A stretch of 64,000 nt of DNA from Cellvibrionales bacterium UBA7375 (lineage in GTDB: Bacteria > Pseudomonadota > Gammaproteobacteria > Pseudomonadales > Porticoccaceae): contig CATAJQ010000031.1 in assembly GCA_949487135.1 (NCBI GenBank), positions 1 through 64,000 on the forward strand, read 5' to 3'. A model generated the notes under the pieces. It worked only from the letters and a program-made list of their open reading frames with translations. It had not been told where the DNA came from and did no database searches. The translations under genes and the position numbers were made by a program. Below are positions 37,954 to 46,590 of this stretch, in pieces; position 1 is the stretch's first letter, and every line of letters starts with the position of its first letter.

Positions 37954-39411
37954 TTAGGCTAGATACCAGCTTCTACCATCATTTTCTATGAGCGATTCAG
38001 ATTTTCCTGGCCCCCAAGAGCCGGCATTGTAATATTTAACATCGCCGCCCTTATCTGCACAGGCATCTAGAAGTTCATCACACCACTGCCATGATGCTTC
38101 AACTTCATCCCTGCTAACAAATAACCACTGATCACCATTCAATACTTCTAATAGAAGTCGCTCATAGGCATCTACTATTCTTCCGTCTTCACTTGGATCT
38201 AGGAAATCTAGGTTAAGCGTTCGTTTTTCAAGGCTTGAGCGCTCTTTCATACATTGCTTTTTAGACAGCATCTCCAGCTGAATGCCCTCATTGGGCTGCA
38301 GTCGAATAACCAGACGGTTGTTTGCCTCTGAATCATCATCAGAAAAGATCGCATGAGGGTTTTCTTTGTAGGTGATCACAATTTGTGTCACCTTATCCTT
38401 CATTCTTTTTCCTGTGCGAAGATAGAATGGAACACCCGCCCAACGCCAGTTATCAACAAAAACCTTCAATGCAATAAAGGTTTCTGTATAACTGCTGTCA
38501 TCAGCGCTACCTTCTTCTTCCATATAACCAACCACTGGTTCACCTGAGATTGATCCAGATGAGTACTGTCCACGAACGGCATGATCGCTAACATTGTTTT
38601 TGTTAATTGGCATCATAGCTTTAAGTAGCTTAACTTTTTCAGCGCGAATTTCATCGGCTTCCATCTTATTTGGTGGTTCCATCGCCACTAATGAAAGCAA
38701 CTGCAGTAGGTGATTCTGAACCATATCACGCAATTGACCCACACCATCGTAGTAGGTCCAACGACCTTCAATGCCGACCGTTTCTGCCGCTGTGATTTGG
38801 ACATGATCAACACAGCTATTATCCCACTGACTGTGAATAATTCGGTTGGCAAACCGAAGTGCTAATAGATTTTGAACTGTTTCCTTACCTAGGTAGTGAT
38901 CAATACGGTAAATGCCGCTTTCTGGGAAGAATTTACCCACTGTATCATTAACAACTTTGGAGCTTTCTAAGTCATGTCCAATCGGCTTTTCTAGTACAAT
39001 TCTTGACTTGGGACCAATACAACTTGCATCATCTAGATGCTGACAAATAGTGCCAAACATACTTGGCGGTGTTGCCATATAAAAGATCAGCGTTCGACTT
39101 TCGTCCGACCACTCTTTAAGCACATTAAACTGTTGTTTTTCAGAAAATTCGATGCGAATATATTCGATTCTCTTTTTGAACCTTGACCATACCGTATCGC
39201 ACCAATCGTCACCGAGATTAGTCTTTAGTGTTTCACCCATTTGTCGAACAAATTCTGCAGAGTCCAATTCTTGACGAGCAACAGCGGCAATGCGCGTATT
39301 AGGCGTCAATAAATCGGCTTTATCTAGCTGAAAAAGTGCTGGGAACAGCTTCCGACGCGAAAGATCACCTCGCGCCCCAAATAGAACTAAATCAATTTTA
39401 TTACTACTCAT
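37954..39411 (-). CDS. zwf: Glucose-6-phosphate 1-dehydrogenase
   Basis: A 485-residue NAD(P)-dependent enzyme feeding glucose 6-phosphate into the Entner-Doudoroff route. Nucleotide-binding FGARGDLSRRKLFPALFQL at the N-terminus (with FGARGD instead of the more common FGATGD), active-site RIDHYLGKETVQNLLALRFAN and GVPFYLRTGKRMK are intact. 43 nt after eda; cotranscription with the operon is likely. Confidence 0.97.
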   Translation of the reverse strand: MSSNKIDLVLFGARGDLSRRKLFPALFQLDKADLLTPNTRIAAVARQELDSAEFVRQMGETLKTNLGDDWCDTVWSRFKKRIEYIRIEFSEKQQFNVLKEWSDESRTLIFYMATPPSMFGTICQHLDDASCIGPKSRIVLEKPIGHDLESSKVVNDTVGKFFPESGIYRIDHYLGKETVQNLLALRFANRIIHSQWDNSCVDHVQITAAETVGIEGRWTYYDGVGQLRDMVQNHLLQLLSLVAMEPPNKMEADEIRAEKVKLLKAMMPINKNNVSDHAVRGQYSSGSISGEPVVGYMEEEGSADDSSYTETFIALKVFVDNWRWAGVPFYLRTGKRMKDKVTQIVITYKENPHAIFSDDDSEANNRLVIRLQPNEGIQLEMLSKKQCMKERSSLEKRTLNLDFLDPSEDGRIVDAYERLLLEVLNGDQWLFVSRDEVEASWQWCDELLDACADKGGDVKYYNAGSWGPGKSESLIENDGRSWYLA

Positions 39412-39454
39412 GCTTATACCTCGGTAGTCTAATACTACTGCTTTTTTTCGTATT

Positions 39455-40069
39455 CTATACTATCGCAGCTGCTTCGCGCGCTAGCTGCTCAATCTCTGAC
39501 CAACGTTTTTCTCGTATATCTTTTGGCTTGGCAATCCACGAACCACCCACACACATTACATTGGGTAAGGTTAGGTAATCTAAGGCATTGCCTAAGCTAA
39601 TACCGCCAGTTGGGCAAAACTTAATAGTTGGAAATGGTCCTGCCATAGCCTTCATTACTGGCGCACCACCGGCAGCTTCTGCAGGGAAAAACTTGAAATT
39701 TTCTAGCCCGTATTCCATGCCTCTCATTAATTCACTAACAGTCGATATACCCGGTAAAAATGGGACTGAGGACTTGCTACCAATAACTAAAAGATTGTCT
39801 GTAGCGCCAGGGGATATCATAAACTGACAGCCTAAATCTTCTGATAACTTAATTTGCTCTTCACTGCAAACTGTACCTGTACCCACAATAGCTTGAGGAA
39901 CATGCTTTATTATCTGCCGAATACCTTCAACAGCGGCTTCTGTACGAAGAGTAACTTCTAATACTTTTAGGCCACCCGCTACCAACGCTTCTGCCAATGG
40001 CACTGCATCTTCTACTTGATCCAGTGTTATTACAGGGATGACTGGATTTCCCGCTAACATTTTTTGCAC
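39455..40069 (-). CDS. eda: KDPG aldolase
   Basis: A 204-residue class I aldolase splitting 2-keto-3-deoxy-6-phosphogluconate into pyruvate and glyceraldehyde 3-phosphate. VIPVITLDQVEDAVPLAEALVAGG, VTLRTEAAVEGIR, VGTGTV and the Schiff-base Lys in NFKFFPAEAAGG are intact. It lies 17 nt after glk in the Entner-Doudoroff operon. Confidence 0.98.
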   Translation of the reverse strand: MQKMLAGNPVIPVITLDQVEDAVPLAEALVAGGLKVLEVTLRTEAAVEGIRQIIKHVPQAIVGTGTVCSEEQIKLSEDLGCQFMISPGATDNLLVIGSKSSVPFLPGISTVSELMRGMEYGLENFKFFPAEAAGGAPVMKAMAGPFPTIKFCPTGGISLGNALDYLTLPNVMCVGGSWIAKPKDIREKRWSEIEQLAREAAAIV

Positions 40070-40086
40070 CTGTTACTCCTCAAAAA

Positions 40087-41052
40087 TTATTTCAGTTTCT
40101 TCGCCGCACCAAGTAGCCCTAAATTTTCTCTGACTACAATAAAAATAGGGATTGGCTTTAAATAACTAACAAAACGACCCTTTTCTTCAAACTTATGGCG
40201 AAAATCGCTATTGATAAAAAAATCTATAAATTTTGGCACCACGCCACCGGCAATATATATACCGCCTTTTGCTCCATAAGTAAGCGCTAAATTACCTGCC
40301 GCACTACCCATTCCAGAGCAAAACATATTTAAAGACTGCAGCGCTAATTCGTCACTGCCCTCTTGTGCTGCTGCGGCAACTTCTGCCGGGGTTTCATAGA
40401 CCTTTTCAATATTATTTATGGTGCATAGTGATCGATAGATATTAAATATACCCTTACCCGAAAGTAATCTTTCTAAGGACACTCTGCCATATTCTTCCCG
40501 CAAAACACCGACTACAGCTGCCATTCTATCAGTTGTCGGTGGGTAATCTGCATGCCCGCCCTCTGAATCTACGACTTGATAACCATTTTCAGTTGGCACT
40601 AAACCTGCGACACCTAACCCAGTACCCGCACCGAGGATACCAATGGGTTTCGTTGGTATTGCTCTTTCACCACCCACTTGCACCAGATCATTATCATTTA
40701 ACTCTGTAATTCCATGCGCCACAGCTTCAAAATCGTTGATCACAAATAATTGCTGGCAACTTAACAACTGCTTCAACTCAGACTTAGTGAAGTGCCAATG
40801 ACTATTGGTAAATGTAATCTCTTCAACATCCGCTGGACAAGCAACCGCAAAACAGGCGCTTGTAGGTGGATTATTCCAACCCGTTGCATCAGCAATTTCC
40901 TGTAACAAATCAATTAGAAGATCTGTGAATTTAGGGTGCTCTTCTACCGAGTGATGAAACTCATACTGGCTTTCCATCTCACCAGCGAGCACTGCGGAAA
41001 ACCGTGCATTGGTTCCACCGATATCGGCAACAAGATTCCATTCAATAGTCAT
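40087..41052 (-). CDS. glk: Glucokinase
   Basis: A 321-residue ATP-dependent glucokinase of the bacterial Glk type. Phosphate-binding VADIGGTNARFSAV at the N-terminus, the catalytic region FVINDFEAVAHGI, GILGAGTGLGVAGLV, and DSEGGHADYPPT are intact. The gene begins 2 nt after the edd stop and supplies glucose 6-phosphate to Zwf. Confidence 0.97.
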   Translation of the reverse strand: MTIEWNLVADIGGTNARFSAVLAGEMESQYEFHHSVEEHPKFTDLLIDLLQEIADATGWNNPPTSACFAVACPADVEEITFTNSHWHFTKSELKQLLSCQQLFVINDFEAVAHGITELNDNDLVQVGGERAIPTKPIGILGAGTGLGVAGLVPTENGYQVVDSEGGHADYPPTTDRMAAVVGVLREEYGRVSLERLLSGKGIFNIYRSLCTINNIEKVYETPAEVAAAAQEGSDELALQSLNMFCSGMGSAAGNLALTYGAKGGIYIAGGVVPKFIDFFINSDFRHKFEEKGRFVSYLKPIPIFIVVRENLGLLGAAKKLK

Positions 41053-41054
41053 TT

Positions 41055-42881
41055 TTAGTTCTCAGGATAAAGAAATGAAGCGCCCTGCTCAGCATCGCTA
41101 ATATTTTTGCGATTAACGGCAAATATTTCTCGACCGCAGCCGCGCTGTCCTGCAGAGGGCTGAGGTGCTGGGACTCTACTTTCGAGTTCATCCATATCAC
41201 CTACATAAGCCAATTCACCAGTTTCAGCATTTAGACTGATCATATCGCCATCTTGAAGCTTGGCTAACAAGCCGCCATCAATGGCCTCGGGTACCAAATG
41301 AATAGCAGCCGGCACCTTACCAGAGGCACCGGACATACGACCATCGGTCACTAGGGCAACACTGAATCCACGATCCTGAAGAGTTCCAAGGAATGGTGTT
41401 AATTTATGCAGCTCAGGCATACCCAAGGCTTTAGGCCCTTGGAAGCGCACAACGACAATACAATCTTTTTCAAGTTTTCCTGCTTTAAACAAAGGTTCTA
41501 AGTCATCTTGGCTTTCAATAACCACTGCTGGCGCCTTAACAATTTGATTCTCTTTAGCCACAGCGGAGACTTTTATAACACCACGACCTAAATTGCCCTG
41601 CATTAGACGCAGACCACCCTCTTCAGAAAACGGCTTATCTACCGTCGTTAGAACTTCTGTATCTAAAGGCGTTTGCGGTGATTCGTTCCACTCTAGATTA
41701 CCATCATTGGTTAATGTTGGCTCTTTAGTAAAGTCGGCAAAGTTTTCACCCCAGGCCGTTAGAGCATCAGGATGCATATAGCCTGCATCCAATAACTGAC
41801 GAAACATACAGCTGGTTCCTCCGGCCGCATGGAAGTGATTCACATCGGCGTGGCCATTCGGATAGACCTTAGCCAAAAGAGGAACGGCGGCTGAAAGATC
41901 AGAGATATCGTCCCAATTGAGGATAATCCCTGCAGCTCTAGCGATCGCTACAAGATGCATACTGTGGTTTGTCGATCCACCAGAGGCTAGTAGCGCCACA
42001 GTCCCATTCACAATCGCTTTCTCATCGATTACCTTTCCTATGGGTCGGTAATCATTGCCTAGTGCTGTAATTCGCGCTACCTGATAACAAACTTCTTTGG
42101 TTAATCGTTCGCGCAGTGGATTATCTGGATTGACAAAAGAACTACCCGGCAATTGTAAGCCCAATGCTTCTAGCACCATTTGATTACTGTTCGCTGTACC
42201 ATAAAAAGTACAGGTTCCATGGCTGTGATAGGAGTCAGATTCTGCTTGCAAAAGCTCCTCTCGGCCAATTTCACCCTGTGCATAAAGCTGACGAATCCTT
42301 TGCTTTTCTTTGTTTGGCAAGCCTGATTCCATAGGGCCTGCAGGCACAAATAGGGTTGGAAGATAACCAAATGAAAGCGCACCCATCAACAGGCCTGGCA
42401 CAATCTTATCGCAAATACCCAACGCCAAAACACCATCAAACATCTGATGCGATAAGCCAATAGCCGTACACTGGGCAATAACATCACGGCTCAGTAAGCT
42501 GAGCTCCATGCCGTCTTGCCCCTGAGTGACACCGTCACACATAGCAGGAACACCACCGGCAACCTGAGCAGTACATCCCATTTCTCTCATTGCCTGCTTG
42601 ATTTGATCAGGGTATGTAGCATAAGGCTGGTGTGCAGATAACATATCGTTATAAGCAGTTACTATGCCTATATTTCCCGCCTGCATCATTCTCAGGCTAT
42701 TTTTGTCTTCTTCACCGCAGGCGGCAAAGCCATGAGCCAAATTACCACAGCTTAGCTTGCCACGTTCGGGACGATTGTTAAAATCTTCTTCTAACTGACG
42801 TAAATAATCAGAGCGTAAAGTTGCACTACGCTTTATAATGCGCTCAGTTACAGCGGCTATTTGTTGATTGAGATGACCCAT
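41055..42881 (-). CDS. edd: Phosphogluconate dehydratase
   Basis: A 608-residue iron-sulfur dehydratase converting 6-phosphogluconate to KDPG. Signatures GNIGIVTAYNDMLSAHQPYATYPDQIKQA, MCDGVTQGQDGMELSLLSRD, CDKIVPGLLMGAL and DGRMSGASGKVPAAIHL are intact. The preferred start is ATG at 42881 (MGHLNQQ) with GGAG 6 nt before it; a TTG start at 42917 would fall inside the HexR palindrome. First gene of edd-glk-eda-zwf-pgl. Confidence 0.98.
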   Translation of the reverse strand: MGHLNQQIAAVTERIIKRSATLRSDYLRQLEEDFNNRPERGKLSCGNLAHGFAACGEEDKNSLRMMQAGNIGIVTAYNDMLSAHQPYATYPDQIKQAMREMGCTAQVAGGVPAMCDGVTQGQDGMELSLLSRDVIAQCTAIGLSHQMFDGVLALGICDKIVPGLLMGALSFGYLPTLFVPAGPMESGLPNKEKQRIRQLYAQGEIGREELLQAESDSYHSHGTCTFYGTANSNQMVLEALGLQLPGSSFVNPDNPLRERLTKEVCYQVARITALGNDYRPIGKVIDEKAIVNGTVALLASGGSTNHSMHLVAIARAAGIILNWDDISDLSAAVPLLAKVYPNGHADVNHFHAAGGTSCMFRQLLDAGYMHPDALTAWGENFADFTKEPTLTNDGNLEWNESPQTPLDTEVLTTVDKPFSEEGGLRLMQGNLGRGVIKVSAVAKENQIVKAPAVVIESQDDLEPLFKAGKLEKDCIVVVRFQGPKALGMPELHKLTPFLGTLQDRGFSVALVTDGRMSGASGKVPAAIHLVPEAIDGGLLAKLQDGDMISLNAETGELAYVGDMDELESRVPAPQPSAGQRGCGREIFAVNRKNISDAEQGASFLYPEN

Positions 42882-42908
42882 ATTGGCTCCGTATAAATTA
42901 AGCCGTAA

Positions 42909-42925
42909 TTGTAACAAAATTACAA
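42909..42925. promoter_or_regulatory. HexR-type operator, edd-proximal
   Basis: TTGTAACAAAATTACAA is a perfect TTGTAA-N5-TTACAA palindrome 28 nt before the edd ATG. On the minus strand an AT-rich -10-like TATATA lies just upstream of it, so binding would block the edd operon. Confidence 0.85.
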
Positions 42926-42961
42926 AAGTTAACCATATATAATCAGTAGAATGGTTGTTTT

Positions 42962-42978
42962 TTGTAATTTTATTACAA
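42962..42978. promoter_or_regulatory. HexR-type operator, pgi-proximal
   Basis: TTGTAATTTTATTACAA is a perfect 17-nt palindrome between the divergent edd operon and pgi, with a -10-like TATACT for pgi at 43011-43016. It probably serves one or both promoters. With 42909-42925 it forms a pair with centres 53 nt apart. Confidence 0.85.
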
Positions 42979-43051
42979 AATACTAAAACTTATTAAAAAA
43001 GACGTTTTACTATACTGGCGCGCATTGCGCTTAACAGGATTGATATAACAG

Positions 43052-44659
43052 ATGAATAATGCACCCTATACGCCACAAAATACACCAGCTTGGAATCGAC
43101 TAATAGAACTGGCCTCAGAAATTAAAACATCTGCCAACCCAATGACTATCAAGCAACTTTTTGCCAATGATACTGATCGGGTTGAAAAATACACTTTGAC
43201 GGCTGGAGAGCTTAAGTTAGATTTTTCTAAAAACTTAATCGATGACCAAATCTGGGAGCAATTGCTTAATCTTGCTAACCAATCACCATTAGTCTCACAC
43301 CGAGATGCTATGTTTTCTGGGAAAGCTATTAATACCAGTGAAGACCGATCGGTACTTCACGCTGCATTAAGAGCAGCCCCAGCCGATGACACGTCCAATG
43401 ATGGAACGCAGAGAGCGGCACAGGTTGAAAAGCAATTAAAAGCCGTGGAGCGTATCAGCAATCAAATCCGCCAAGGAAAATGGGTTGGAAGCACCGGTAA
43501 GGCTATCACTGATATTATTAATATAGGCATTGGCGGCTCCGATTTAGGCCCTAAAATGGCCTGTACGGCACTTGAAGAATATGCCCATGATTCAATCAAT
43601 GTGCATTTTATCTCTAATGTTGATGGCGCTCAGATTCTTAGCACACTGAAAAAACTTAACGCTGAAACAACATTGGTCTCTATTGCCAGTAAAACCTTCA
43701 CTACTCAGGAAACTATGCTTAATGCCAAAACTGCGATTCAGTGGTTTAGCGATGAGTTAGGACTTGAGAACCCCAAAAATAGCAGTCACTTTATTGGCTT
43801 AACCGCAAATCCTGACGCCGCAATAGCTTACGGCATTACTGAAAATCAAATCCTTGAATTCTCCGACTGGGTAGGCGGTCGATATTCCCTGTGGTCGAGT
43901 ATTGGTTTGTCTATTGCTATTAGTATTGGCTTTGATAACTTCAAGCAGATGCTTGATGGTGCAAGAGAGATGGATCAACATTTTCAAAATGCGCCTCTAG
44001 AACAAAATATGCCGGTCATTCTTGGCTTACTGGGCATTTGGTACAGTAATTTCCTCAACGCACAATCTATCGCCATTATTCCTTATTGTGAACGCTTGGT
44101 ACTTCTACCCTCTTACCTTCAGCAGTTAGATATGGAAAGTAATGGCAAGTCGACTAGCCTTGATGGCGAGCCAGTTAATTACAATACCGGCCCTATTCTA
44201 TGGGGGCAAACTGGCACCAACGGACAGCATGCTTTTTTCCAGTTGCTGCATCAGGGTACTAGATTGGCTCCGATTGATTTTATAGCGGCGGTTAAGGACA
44301 ATCTTAGCAACGCCGAGCATCATCAGGTGCTACTGGGTAATATGCTGGCTCAGGCTTCTGCATTAATGGAGGGGCAAGCTGCACCAGAAGGTGAACAACA
44401 CCGCTACTATCCTGGTAATAAGCCATCTAACACCCTTTTACTGGACCAATTATCACCAAAAAACTTTGGCGCACTGGTTGCACTTTACGAGTATAAAGTA
44501 TTTGTCCAAGGCAGTATTTGGAATATCAATTCTTTTGATCAATGGGGCGTAGAGCTTGGCAAAAAGATGGCGAATAATCTTTTAGATAAAGATTCAGGCG
44601 CCTCTGAAATGGACCCGTCGACTAAGGCGCTATTTAGCTATATCGAACAAAAATCCTAA
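43052..44659 (+). CDS. pgi: Glucose-6-phosphate isomerase
   Basis: A 535-residue enzyme interconverting glucose and fructose 6-phosphates. Motifs NIGIGGSDLGPKM, VSIASKTFTTQETMLNA, FSDWVGGRYSLWSSIGLS and the C-terminal GQTGTNGQHAFFQLLHQGT are intact. Divergent from the edd operon across two HexR palindromes; it converges with ispH with only 3 nt between stops. Confidence 0.98.
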   Translation: MNNAPYTPQNTPAWNRLIELASEIKTSANPMTIKQLFANDTDRVEKYTLTAGELKLDFSKNLIDDQIWEQLLNLANQSPLVSHRDAMFSGKAINTSEDRSVLHAALRAAPADDTSNDGTQRAAQVEKQLKAVERISNQIRQGKWVGSTGKAITDIINIGIGGSDLGPKMACTALEEYAHDSINVHFISNVDGAQILSTLKKLNAETTLVSIASKTFTTQETMLNAKTAIQWFSDELGLENPKNSSHFIGLTANPDAAIAYGITENQILEFSDWVGGRYSLWSSIGLSIAISIGFDNFKQMLDGAREMDQHFQNAPLEQNMPVILGLLGIWYSNFLNAQSIAIIPYCERLVLLPSYLQQLDMESNGKSTSLDGEPVNYNTGPILWGQTGTNGQHAFFQLLHQGTRLAPIDFIAAVKDNLSNAEHHQVLLGNMLAQASALMEGQAAPEGEQHRYYPGNKPSNTLLLDQLSPKNFGALVALYEYKVFVQGSIWNINSFDQWGVELGKKMANNLLDKDSGASEMDPSTKALFSYIEQKS

Positions 44660-44662
44660 GAC

Positions 44663-45598
44663 TTAACCGCGCAATTCTCGAGGAAGAGAAAAGCTGATCG
44701 TTTCAGTAACGCCATCAAGTTCCTTTGGTGGCTTTGCGCCCAAAGCCACAAGCCTCTCAATCACTCCAGACACTAAAACTTCTGGCGCCGATGCACCGGC
44801 AGTGACACCCACTGCTTTGGCTTTTTCTATCCACTGCTGTTGAATATCTTCAGCGCCATCAATTAAATATGCATCACAGCCACAGCGTTCAGCTAACTCT
44901 TGCAATCGATTTGAGTTGGAGCTGGTAGGTGAACCAACGACTAAAACCACATCTGCCTCAAGCGCTAGTTGCTTAACAGCATCTTGTCGGTTTTGCGTGG
45001 CATAACAGATATCATCTTTACGCGGTCCCTCAATATTAGGGAACTTGTGACGCAAGGCATCAATAACCTTAGAGGTATCATCCATTGACAGTGTTGTTTG
45101 AGTTACAAAAGCTAAGTTATTTGGATTTTTGACCTGTAAATTGAGAACATCTTGCTCGCCTTCAACTAAGTATACGACGCCCCCAGAACTATGATCATAT
45201 TGACCCATAGTGCCCTCTACCTCTGGATGACCCGCATGACCGATAAGAATACACTCCTTACCATCCGCACTAAATTTACTAACCTCAATGTGCACTTTTG
45301 TCACTAGCGGACAGGTAGCATCAAATACTTTTAACTGGCGACTAGCGGCCTCTTTTTGAACCTTTTGTGATACCCCGTGAGCACTAAAAATAACCACTAC
45401 GTTATCGGGTATTTCATCTATCTCATCGACAAATACAGCGCCGCGATTACGCAACTCGTCTACCACGAATTTATTGTGTACAACTTCGTGGCGAACATAG
45501 ACTGGAGCACCAAATTGATCAAGCGCTAGATTGACAATATCGATGGCGCGATCTACACCTGCGCAAAAACCTCTGGGATTTGCAAGTTTAATATCCAT
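44663..45598 (-). CDS. ispH: 4-hydroxy-3-methylbut-2-enyl diphosphate reductase
   Basis: A 311-residue [4Fe-4S] enzyme for the last step of the MEP isoprenoid pathway. The three cluster Cys occur in [27 protein letters not shown] and [25 protein letters not shown] is the family motif. Last gene of ribF-ileS-lspA-fkpB-ispH. Confidence 0.98.
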   Translation of the reverse strand: MDIKLANPRGFCAGVDRAIDIVNLALDQFGAPVYVRHEVVHNKFVVDELRNRGAVFVDEIDEIPDNVVVIFSAHGVSQKVQKEAASRQLKVFDATCPLVTKVHIEVSKFSADGKECILIGHAGHPEVEGTMGQYDHSSGGVVYLVEGEQDVLNLQVKNPNNLAFVTQTTLSMDDTSKVIDALRHKFPNIEGPRKDDICYATQNRQDAVKQLALEADVVLVVGSPTSSNSNRLQELAERCGCDAYLIDGAEDIQQQWIEKAKAVGVTAGASAPEVLVSGVIERLVALGAKPPKELDGVTETISFSLPRELRG

Positions 45599-45618
45599 AG
45601 ATCACACCTCTACTTAAA

Positions 45619-46059
45619 TTAGTGAATCGAGCTTGGGGCTACTTCAATAATATCAACTTTAAAGATAATATTGCGCCCTGCTAGCGGATGATTGAAATCG
45701 ACTTTAACTGAGTCATCACCAATTTCAATGACTACACCAGGCAGTTCACCCTCGCCATTTTGAAATGAAAATACATCACCAATATTCAGTGATTCTTGAT
45801 CAAAATTATCCCGCGCTAACTGCTGCATATTTTCTGGATTACGCTGACCAAAAGCATTTTCTGGAGAGATTACGAACTCACCTTGATCGCCAGCTTTTAA
45901 ACCCTTTAAGGGCATTTCAAATCCAGGCAAAAGGTTACCATCGCCCAATATAAAGGTGGCAGGCTGAGTATCGAAATTTGAATCTATAATCTCGCCATTT
46001 TCGAGCCCTAGAGAGAAACTCATCGTTACTTTAGTGCCCTGATCTATCGTTAAACTCAT
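45619..46059 (-). CDS. fkpB: FKBP-type peptidyl-prolyl isomerase, SlpA/FkpB type
   Basis: A 146-residue cytosolic isomerase with an IF (insert-in-flap) domain. GEIIDSNFDTQPATFILGDGNLLPGFEMPLKGLKAGDQGEF is the FKBP core; HPLAGRNIIFKVDIIEV closes the domain. Gene order lspA-fkpB-ispH is conserved in gammaproteobacteria. Confidence 0.96.
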   Translation of the reverse strand: MSLTIDQGTKVTMSFSLGLENGEIIDSNFDTQPATFILGDGNLLPGFEMPLKGLKAGDQGEFVISPENAFGQRNPENMQQLARDNFDQESLNIGDVFSFQNGEGELPGVVIEIGDDSVKVDFNHPLAGRNIIFKVDIIEVAPSSIH

Positions 46060-46068
46060 AATAGAATT

Positions 46069-46590
46069 TTAGTCCTTATTTTTTCCGTCTGTATCATTTG
46101 CAGGTCGCTTGATAAAACCTTCTACAAGAATAAGCACAGCACCTACAGAAATTGCACTATCTGCAATATTAAACGCAGGGAAATGCCTGCCAGACCAATG
46201 AAAATCCAAAAAATCAACGACATAACCCAGGGTTAATCGATCATAGAGATTGCCCAATGCGCCCCCTAGAATCAACGCAAGTGCCAACCCCTCTAATTTT
46301 TGCTGGGTTGTTAATCTAGTAATCCAGACTAAGATAACCAAGCTAACCAATGCTGCAAAAATACTAAAACCCCAACGCTGCCAGCCACCTTCGTTATTTA
46401 AAAAGCTAAATGCTGCGCCAAAATTATGCACTCTAACAAGATTAAAGAAACTGGTTACAGCGTCGGAGGCACCATAAATATATTGATTAACAATCCACAG
46501 CTTGGTTAGCTGATCAGCAAAGAAAACGACGACCGCAATACTTAGTAATAGCCATAGTTGCTTTCTATTAGAAAGCTTAGTATCAGGCAT
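46069..46590 (-). CDS. lspA: Lipoprotein signal peptidase II
   Basis: A 173-residue inner-membrane aspartic protease cleaving prolipoproteins. Four transmembrane segments; the catalytic Asp pair is in [15 protein letters not shown] and FNIADSAIS. It overlaps the ileS end by 8 nt. Confidence 0.98.
   Translation of the reverse strand: MPDTKLSNRKQLWLLLSIAVVVFFADQLTKLWIVNQYIYGASDAVTSFFNLVRVHNFGAAFSFLNNEGGWQRWGFSIFAALVSLVILVWITRLTTQQKLEGLALALILGGALGNLYDRLTLGYVVDFLDFHWSGRHFPAFNIADSAISVGAVLILVEGFIKRPANDTDGKNKD

Noticed and set aside
42882..42917. TTG start for edd at 42917
   Set aside because: It lies inside a perfect HexR palindrome, while ATG at 42881 has a good GGAG site and a family-like N-terminus.
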